Assembly (NCBI RefSeq): GCF_937988725.1
Contig: NZ_CALKHS010000004.1
Span: 414,708 to 478,707, forward strand
DNA: 64,000 nucleotides
From: an uncultured Castellaniella sp.
GTDB taxonomy: Bacteria; Pseudomonadota; Gammaproteobacteria; Burkholderiales; Burkholderiaceae_B
Direction of reading: 5' to 3'
The position numbers and the translations under genes were made by a program. This document shows positions 59,236-64,000 of this stretch, piece after piece. The notes below the pieces were generated by a model. The model was given only the letters and a program-made list of their open reading frames with translations. It had not been told where the DNA came from and searched no databases. The stretch's first letter is position 1; the number at the start of each line of letters is the position of its first letter.

Positions 59236-59984
59236 TGACAGACGCCGCCTCGACTGTACAGAGGGAGCAGAGTCAGCGCCAGGGCCTGATCGTTGGTGCT
59301 ATCACTTTGCCGTTCCGGTTGCTGGGAGTGCTGATCGGCTCGCTGCTGTTTTCGATCGTGGTGGAGTGTGTCGGCATGCATATGTTCTGGAAGGATCAGG
59401 GCTGGCGCCATTCGCAGCAGATGTTGCAATATGAACTGGGACATTTATCGGGCCACTTCACTCGCAGCGTGATCCTGCAAGAGCCGGGTCGCACAGCCCA
59501 TGAGCTTGCGGACGTCGGCTACGAGTGGGTGTTCGTGCGCTCGGGGCTGCTGAAGCGCATAAGCCAGACTGCCGAGCGTGCCCGCGCACCCAGCCAGGGT
59601 CGGTTGCGCAGTTTCCGCTACTACAGCAGCCAAGTCTATGTCTGGACCGAGAGCTACCTGATCGCTGCGGCTTTCACGACACTCACATTCCTGGTGCGCC
59701 TGCTGGTTCTGGTACTTACACTGCCGTTGATCTTCACGGCTGCGTTCGTCGGTCTGATTGACGGCCTGGTGCGGCGGGATGTGCGCCGGTTCGGGGCAGG
59801 CCGTGAATCGGGCTTTATCTACCACCGCGCGAAGGCCAGCCTGATGCCGCTGGCCGTGCTGCCGTGGGTCTCCTATCTGGCTCTGCCGATCTCGGTGCAC
59901 CCGCTGGTGATTCTGCTGCCCAGCGCAGCCTTGCTGGGACTGACCGTGAGCCTGACCGCTGGCAGCTTCAAGAAATACCTATAG
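59235..59984 (+). CDS. TIGR03747 family ICE membrane protein
   Basis: The 249-residue inner-membrane protein has about five helices: FRLLGVLIGSLLFSIVVECV, AAFTTLTFLVRLLVLVLTLP, IFTAAFVGLIDGLVRRDVRR, LPWVSYLALPISVHPLVILL and a last one to the end. The conserved block RDVRRFGAGRESGFIYHRAK identifies the family, always next to traD. It starts at ATG 59235 in a TGATG overlap. After it, the normal next transfer genes (RAQPRD, DUF3262 and others) are missing in this window; metabolic cargo follows. Confidence 0.88.
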   Translation: MTDAASTVQREQSQRQGLIVGAITLPFRLLGVLIGSLLFSIVVECVGMHMFWKDQGWRHSQQMLQYELGHLSGHFTRSVILQEPGRTAHELADVGYEWVFVRSGLLKRISQTAERARAPSQGRLRSFRYYSSQVYVWTESYLIAAAFTTLTFLVRLLVLVLTLPLIFTAAFVGLIDGLVRRDVRRFGAGRESGFIYHRAKASLMPLAVLPWVSYLALPISVHPLVILLPSAALLGLTVSLTAGSFKKYL

Positions 59985-60055
59985 CTACTAGCCGTCAGCC
60001 TGTATAACAGATGGCAGTCGGCTTTTCCTCACAAGGAGGCATCCGACCCCGATTG

Positions 60056-61105
60056 TCAAGTTCCGAGTGACGCGCAGTCGATGACGAAGCGGTATTTCAC
60101 ATCGCCCTTGAGCATCCGTTCGTAGGCCTCGTTGACCTGATCGGCGCGGATCATTTCAATGTCCGCAACGATGCCGTGCTCGGCGCAGAAATCCAGCATC
60201 TCCTGGGTCTCGGGGATGCCGCCTATCATCGAGCCCGCCAGGCTGCGGCGTTTCATGATCAGGTTGAATACCTCAGGCGACGGGTGCGGCGTGGCGGGCG
60301 CACCCACCAACGTCATCGTGCCATCACGCTTGAGGAGGGTAAGAAACGCATCGAGGTCGTGTGGCGCAGCCACCGTGTTGAGGATGAAATCCAGGCTCTG
60401 AGCATGCACCGCCATTTCTTCGGGGTTGCGGGAGACGACCACTTCGTGGGCTCCCAGCGCCTTGGCCGCTTCACGCTTGGATTCTGACGTAGTGAAGGCC
60501 ACCACATGCGCGCCCATTGCGTTCGCAAGCTTGATGCCCATATGGCCCAGTCCGCCGATGCCGACCACGCCCACCTTGTGGCCCGGCCCTACCTTCCAGT
60601 GGCGCAGCGGCGAATAGGTGGTGATGCCTGCGCACAGCAACGGCGCCACGGCGGCCAGTTGTTCCTTGGGATGCCGGACGTGCAACACATAGCGCTCGTG
60701 CACGACGATCTGCTGCGAATAACCACCCAGGGTGTGTCCAGGTGCGTCGGGTGTGGGAAAGTTGTAGGTTCCCACCATGTGGTCGCAGTAGTTCTCCAGC
60801 CCTTCATCGCACTCAGCACAATGCTGGCAACTGTCCACGATACAACCCACTCCCACGAGGTCGCCGACCTTATGGCTGGACACATGGGCGCCCACGGCCG
60901 AGACACGTCCCACGATCTCGTGGCCGGGCACGCAGGGGTAGAGCGTACCTGCCCATTCCGAACGTACCTGGTGCAAATCTGAATGGCAGACGCCACAGTA
61001 GGCGATGTCGATCTGCACGTCATGCTCGCCGGGTGCGCGGCGTGTAATTGCAAGCGGCTCCAGTGGGAGATTACCGGCGCGGGCGCCGTAGGCTTTTATG
61101 GTCAT
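60056..61105 (-). CDS. Zinc-dependent NAD(P) alcohol dehydrogenase (YahK-like)
   Basis: The 349-residue MDR enzyme has the catalytic zinc ligands in ITYCGVCHSD-type block (IAYCGVCHSDLHQVRSEW) and PGHEIVGRVSAVG, and a structural zinc cluster (CQHCAECDEGLENYC). The Rossmann motif is VGIGGLGHMGIKLANAMG. It is closest in pattern to YahK/cinnamyl-alcohol dehydrogenases, which reduce many aldehydes with NADPH. It is part of the minus-strand cargo (hydrolase, MFS, dehydrogenase). A ribosome site (GGAGTAAC) precedes the ATG. Confidence 0.92.
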   Translation of the reverse strand: MTIKAYGARAGNLPLEPLAITRRAPGEHDVQIDIAYCGVCHSDLHQVRSEWAGTLYPCVPGHEIVGRVSAVGAHVSSHKVGDLVGVGCIVDSCQHCAECDEGLENYCDHMVGTYNFPTPDAPGHTLGGYSQQIVVHERYVLHVRHPKEQLAAVAPLLCAGITTYSPLRHWKVGPGHKVGVVGIGGLGHMGIKLANAMGAHVVAFTTSESKREAAKALGAHEVVVSRNPEEMAVHAQSLDFILNTVAAPHDLDAFLTLLKRDGTMTLVGAPATPHPSPEVFNLIMKRRSLAGSMIGGIPETQEMLDFCAEHGIVADIEMIRADQVNEAYERMLKGDVKYRFVIDCASLGT

Positions 61106-61213
61106 ACTGTTACTCCTTGAATTTCTGAATCATTTAAACACCTGCTCCCGAGCTGGCTTCCAGCCGCCGGGGCAGCCTTCTCGCTGGTCATGGACATTGC
61201 GTGATGATGCAGA

Positions 61214-62467
61214 TCATGCCGCTGCTCCCTGGAGACCACATCGTTCATAGGCTCGCGTCATCTCGGCGCGTGCAGTCAGGAAAATCAGCACAGCGGCCAC
61301 AAGCAAGATAGCGGCACTAGCTGCGAGCATGCTCTGGTATCCGCTATGATCGAACAACAGACCACCCGCAGTGGAGCCCAATGCGATCGAGAACTGCACC
61401 ACGGCCACCATCAATCCACCCCCCGCTTCAGCGTCCTGTGGAAATGTGCGGGGCACCCAGATCCACCACCCCACCGGTGCGGCAGTGGCGACCAGCCCCC
61501 AAAAGCCCAGTAGCGCTATCACTGCGGACGAGCTGTTGCCGAATTCGGCTAGAGATATAGCGATGGCCGCCATCAGCACCGGGATGCAGATTAGAGCCCG
61601 GTAGAGGCCCCACCTGAGCATCATGCCGATCATCGTGGTGCCAATGAAGCCTGCTACCCCGATGACCAGCAAAATCATAGTCACCATGGAGTCATCGACC
61701 CGTGTAACGGTTTCCAGAAAGGGGCGCACATAGGTGAACAAAGTGAACTGGCCCATGAAGAAGAGGCCCACACCCAGCATGCCCAGGGTCACGACCCGGC
61801 TACGGAAGAGTTTGAATGCATGCCCAGGGCCAGTCTTGCGGGGTTCGATATGCATGGAGGGCAGGCTGACCCACTGCCAGAGGAACGCAGCCAGTGCCAC
61901 TGGCACCAGGCAAAAGAAGGCCCCGCGCCAACCGATGGCTCCACCCAGCCAGGCACCCAGCGGCGCAGCCACCACAGTCGCCAGCGCGTTGCCGCCATTG
62001 AAGATCGCCAATGCGCGCGGCACCCGGTCAGTCGGTACGAGCCGCATGGCGGTGGCCGCTGACATCGACCAGAAGCCGCCCACCACCACGCCGATGAGCG
62101 AGCGCCCGATCATGTAGACGAGATAGTTCGGTGCCAGCGCGATGACTGCGCCCGACACAGCCATAATCCCAGTCAGACCCAGGAGCAGCGTCTTGCGGTT
62201 CATGCGCCGCGCCAGCGTAGAGATGAACAGGCTCGTCAGCACGGCCAAGGCACCGGATGCCGCAATACCCCATCCAGCCATGCCTTCAGTGACCCGCAGG
62301 TCGGCCGCCATGGGCGTGAGCAGGCTCACGGGCATGAACTCGGAGGCGATGAGCGCGAAGACGCACAGCGTCATTGCGAAGACGCCACCCCAATAGGCGG
62401 GCGGTGCGCTGACCCCTCGTGCAGAGGAAGAGGTGCTGGTGAGAGCACTGTTTGCTTGATCCGTCAT
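61214..62467 (-). CDS. MFS transporter (DHA1 / AraJ-like)
   Basis: The protein has about 417 residues and 12 helices. Family hallmarks: AYWGGVFAMTLCVFALIASEFMP split over helix 1, the helix 2-3 loop STLARRMNRKTLLLGLTG, helix 4 NYLVYMIGRSLIGVVVGGFW, and the conserved MRLVPTDRVPRALAIFNGG. It probably exports sugars, drugs or small aromatic compounds; the substrate is unknown. I chose ATG 62467; a TTG at 62497 overlapping the hydrolase stop is also open. Co-transcribed with hydrolase and dehydrogenase. Confidence 0.88.
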   Translation of the reverse strand: MTDQANSALTSTSSSARGVSAPPAYWGGVFAMTLCVFALIASEFMPVSLLTPMAADLRVTEGMAGWGIAASGALAVLTSLFISTLARRMNRKTLLLGLTGIMAVSGAVIALAPNYLVYMIGRSLIGVVVGGFWSMSAATAMRLVPTDRVPRALAIFNGGNALATVVAAPLGAWLGGAIGWRGAFFCLVPVALAAFLWQWVSLPSMHIEPRKTGPGHAFKLFRSRVVTLGMLGVGLFFMGQFTLFTYVRPFLETVTRVDDSMVTMILLVIGVAGFIGTTMIGMMLRWGLYRALICIPVLMAAIAISLAEFGNSSSAVIALLGFWGLVATAAPVGWWIWVPRTFPQDAEAGGGLMVAVVQFSIALGSTAGGLLFDHSGYQSMLAASAAILLVAAVLIFLTARAEMTRAYERCGLQGAAA

Positions 62468-62493
62468 GGAATGCGTTGCCGTACTTTGCTCAT

Positions 62494-63648
62494 TCAAACC
62501 AGATGCCGATTGAAATATGCTGTCAGCCTGTCAAACGGAATCTTGTCCGCTTGGTCATAAAGATCGACGTGGTCTGCACCGGGGACGATCAGCAACTCCT
62601 TGGGATCGGAAGCCCCTTTGTAAACATCTTCCGAGTAATAGCGTGAGTGAGCATTTTCTCCCGCAATCAGCAGGATCGGACGTGGCGAGATCATCCCGAC
62701 GTTGGCATACATCGGGAAGCCGAAGAACGAGACGGGTGTTGTGGCCGTCCACGCAGTGGTCGAGTTGATGCTGCGGGGATGGAAGCCGCGTGGAGTCCGA
62801 TAGTAATCAAAGAAGGCAGCCAGAACCGGGTCGGCATTGGAGGGCAGAGTCTCGGGAAGGACGCGCTGCCCCTTCACGATATTGCCGTTCGCGTCAAACG
62901 GGACTTCGTGATATCCCAATCCATATCGGCCGTTTTCCGCATCCACCCAACGCTGCTGGCTGAGGTAATCGATGATCTTGTGGCGTTGTTCCAGCGTGTA
63001 GCCGTCTTTGTAGCCGCGACTGATGCTGCGGGACATGTCGTACATAGAGGCTGTGGCCACCGCCTTAATACGAGAATCGCTGCTTGCGGCGGTCAGCGCC
63101 ATGCCGCTCAAGCCGCAGATTCCGATCACCCCAATGCGGTTGCGATCCACATTTGGATGCAGACCCAGGAAATCCACAGCGGCGCTGAAGTCCTCGGTAT
63201 TGATGTCCGCCGAGGCCACATTGCGTGGCTCACCACCGCTTTCCCCGGTGTACGAGGGGTCGAACGCCAGCGTAATGAACCCGCGCTCGGCCATAGTCTG
63301 TGCATACAGGCCCGAGGACTGCTCCTTCACTGCGCCGAAGGGGCCACTGACAGCGAGTGCGGCCAATTTGCCTCTGGTGCCCTTTGGCTGATACAAATCA
63401 GCCGCCAAGGTGATGCCGTAGCGATTCTTGAAGACGACTTTCGTATGATTCACGCGGCTGCTTTTGGGAAAGGTCTTATCCCACTTGTCGCCAAGCGACT
63501 CCTGGCGCTGCGCGAAGGCCGACCCCGTAGTCATGGCCCCGGTCATCGCAGCGATCCCCAAACCCGTCAGTTTGAGCAAGTTACGGCGCCCCGTATCCGC
63601 ACCTTCTTGGCGAGAGACAGCCCTGTCGGCTTCAGCAACTACATTCAC
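62494..63648 (-). CDS. Alpha/beta hydrolase with Tat-type signal
   Basis: The 384-residue protein has a twin-arginine signal (GRRNLLKLTGLGIAAMTG, cleavage after SAFA). The hydrolase domain shows YGITLAADLYQPKG, LAFDPSYTGESGGEPRN, a nucleophile elbow RIGVIGICGLSGMALTAAS (Cys at the usual nucleophile place), and acid/base residues in LLIVPGADHVDLYDQADKIP. Such YcjY/DLH-like proteins act on small esters or are exported enzymes of unknown substrate. It heads the cargo operon and is divergent from a truncated LysR gene. Confidence 0.86.
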   Translation of the reverse strand: MNVVAEADRAVSRQEGADTGRRNLLKLTGLGIAAMTGAMTTGSAFAQRQESLGDKWDKTFPKSSRVNHTKVVFKNRYGITLAADLYQPKGTRGKLAALAVSGPFGAVKEQSSGLYAQTMAERGFITLAFDPSYTGESGGEPRNVASADINTEDFSAAVDFLGLHPNVDRNRIGVIGICGLSGMALTAASSDSRIKAVATASMYDMSRSISRGYKDGYTLEQRHKIIDYLSQQRWVDAENGRYGLGYHEVPFDANGNIVKGQRVLPETLPSNADPVLAAFFDYYRTPRGFHPRSINSTTAWTATTPVSFFGFPMYANVGMISPRPILLIAGENAHSRYYSEDVYKGASDPKELLIVPGADHVDLYDQADKIPFDRLTAYFNRHLV

Positions 63649-63807
63649 AATAAATGTCCTTTCCTATCTCAATCGAGCGGTGCATGCCGCACCAGCTCAC
63701 CACACTCGAAGGCGATGCGTACACCAGCGGCGCGTCGAGTCTTTCTACGACGTGCATCATGACGGAGATGAAGGGCATTGACTAGCTAATGAAGTCTTAA
63801 ATGCCTT

Positions 63808-63822
63808 ATTAGTTGTACTAAT
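63808..63822. promoter_or_regulatory. LysR-type operator between hydrolase and LysR genes
   Basis: ATTAGT-TGT-ACTAAT is a perfect 15-base inverted repeat in AT-rich DNA, 26 bases before the LysR start and 160 bases before the hydrolase gene. It fits a LysR T-N11-A binding site controlling both genes. Confidence 0.65.
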
Positions 63823-63847
63823 TAATTGTTCGTGAAATACTGGTTTC

Positions 63848-63955
63848 ATGGCCAGACACAACCTCAACGATCTCCTGTATTTCGTCACCGTTGCACGGGA
63901 AGGCAGCTTCACCCGTGCCGCAGCATTGCTGGGAGTGACCCAGTCAGTGGATTAG
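63848..63955 (+). pseudogene. LysR regulator truncated after 35 codons
   Basis: The frame starts MARHNLNDLLYFVTVAREGS, FTRAAALLGVTQS, the standard LysR winged-helix N-terminus, and then stops at TAG 63955. The expected continuation is 'AVSQ...'. At the break the DNA changes to what looks like an insertion-sequence end. It would no longer encode a functional regulator. Confidence 0.7.
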
Positions 63956-64000
63956 CCCCCTGAACCCCCGGACACAGTCACCCGCTTAAAATAGCAGGTA
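63948..64000. mobile_element. Probable insertion-sequence end (IS3-like), cut by window
   Basis: From 63948 the sequence reads TGGATTAGCCCCCTGAACCC, then CCGGACAC. It begins with TG and has the C-rich and CCGGACAC pattern seen at ends of IS3-family elements. It interrupts the LysR gene in mid-codon context. No transposase frame is in the window, so the family call is tentative. Confidence 0.5.

Larger units (their letters stand above)
26638..64000. mobile_element. Integrative and conjugative element, ICEclc/PFGI-1 family (partial)
   Basis: The element begins at the tRNA-Gly attachment site and runs off the window. It contains, in the order typical of this family, the AlpA-ParA-ParB regulatory cassette, a STY4528 replication protein, PFL_4669, DUF3158, SSB, topoisomerase III, a set of small DUF genes, an SNF2-like helicase, and the start of the transfer module (PilL, TIGR03759, transglycosylase, PFL_4695, TraD, TIGR03747). 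Integrase, relaxase and the remaining mating-pore genes are not in the window. Metabolic cargo is present from about 60.0 kb. Confidence 0.9.

Noticed and set aside
1..64000. CRISPR array
   Set aside because: No set of regularly spaced identical repeats with unique spacers was seen; the repeated elements in the ICE are structured leaders with differing sequences.

Overview
The window joins two different kinds of DNA. Positions 1 to about 26,637 are high-GC chromosome from a beta-proteobacterium, most likely Alcaligenaceae (Bordetella/Achromobacter-like). I base that on gene content, codon use and protein style, not on a database search. From 26,638 to the right edge the window lies inside an integrative and conjugative element (ICE) of the ICEclc / PFGI-1 / SPI-7 family. 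The junction is the 18-bp 3' end of a tRNA-Gly gene (26638-26655), which is the attachment site used by ICEclc-type elements. No integrase and no complete tRNA-Gly are present, so the other end of the element lies beyond 64,000.

Chromosomal part, left to right: a partial hypothetical gene; an M20 peptidase; a methyl-accepting chemotaxis protein; tRNA-Cys with its terminator; a ferric-reductase-like flavocytochrome; a membrane-anchored metallophosphoesterase; a TSUP transporter; a small YgdI/YgdR-type lipoprotein; a queuosine-precursor pair (yhhQ-queC) with a promoter and a probable preQ1-I riboswitch; a PhzF-like isomerase; a bicupin ureidoglycine aminohydrolase-like protein; a LysR regulator; a DadA-like oxidase; and a hypothetical membrane protein. 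Then comes an Old Yellow Enzyme gene flanked by deletion remnants of a LysR regulator and an aldo/keto reductase, followed by an MTA/SAH nucleosidase. The next block is a complete siderophore uptake locus, all on the minus strand: AraC regulator, TonB-dependent receptor, fhuF, fhuC, fhuD, fhuB, with two Fur-box-like sites. A YcaQ-type DNA glycosylase gene and its terminator end the chromosome.

The ICE part starts with about 670 bp of noncoding DNA. The regulatory and maintenance cassette follows: a BisR-like regulator, AlpA, ParA, a HicA-like small protein, ParB/BisD, and DUF2857/BisC. Next are a replication protein of the STY4528 family that carries an iteron-like origin candidate inside its coding region, then PFL_4669, DUF3158, SSB, topoisomerase III and a C5-cytosine methyltransferase. 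From 39.6 to 50.7 kb there is a run of small genes of unknown function, together with DUF3577 and DUF3275 genes, an NPPY methyltransferase and an SNF2-like helicase. Nearly every one of these genes is preceded by a structured leader. Conjugation genes run from 53.9 to 60.0 kb: PilL, TIGR03759, lytic transglycosylase, PFL_4695, the TraD coupling protein and TIGR03747. The conjugation block is then interrupted by minus-strand metabolic cargo (alcohol dehydrogenase, MFS transporter, alpha/beta hydrolase). The divergent LysR gene of that cargo is cut at the right edge by what looks like an insertion-sequence end.

The most unusual features are in the ICE. One is a three-copy, covarying multi-hairpin RNA motif (39.6, 40.5 and 44.5 kb). 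A second is a series of two-tier hairpins placed just upstream of the ribosome binding sites of about a dozen small genes. A third is the putative replication origin embedded in the STY4528 gene, and a fourth is a perfect 20-bp inverted repeat between topB and the methyltransferase gene. A HEPN-like gene lies antisense between two ICE modules and may be a defence cargo.
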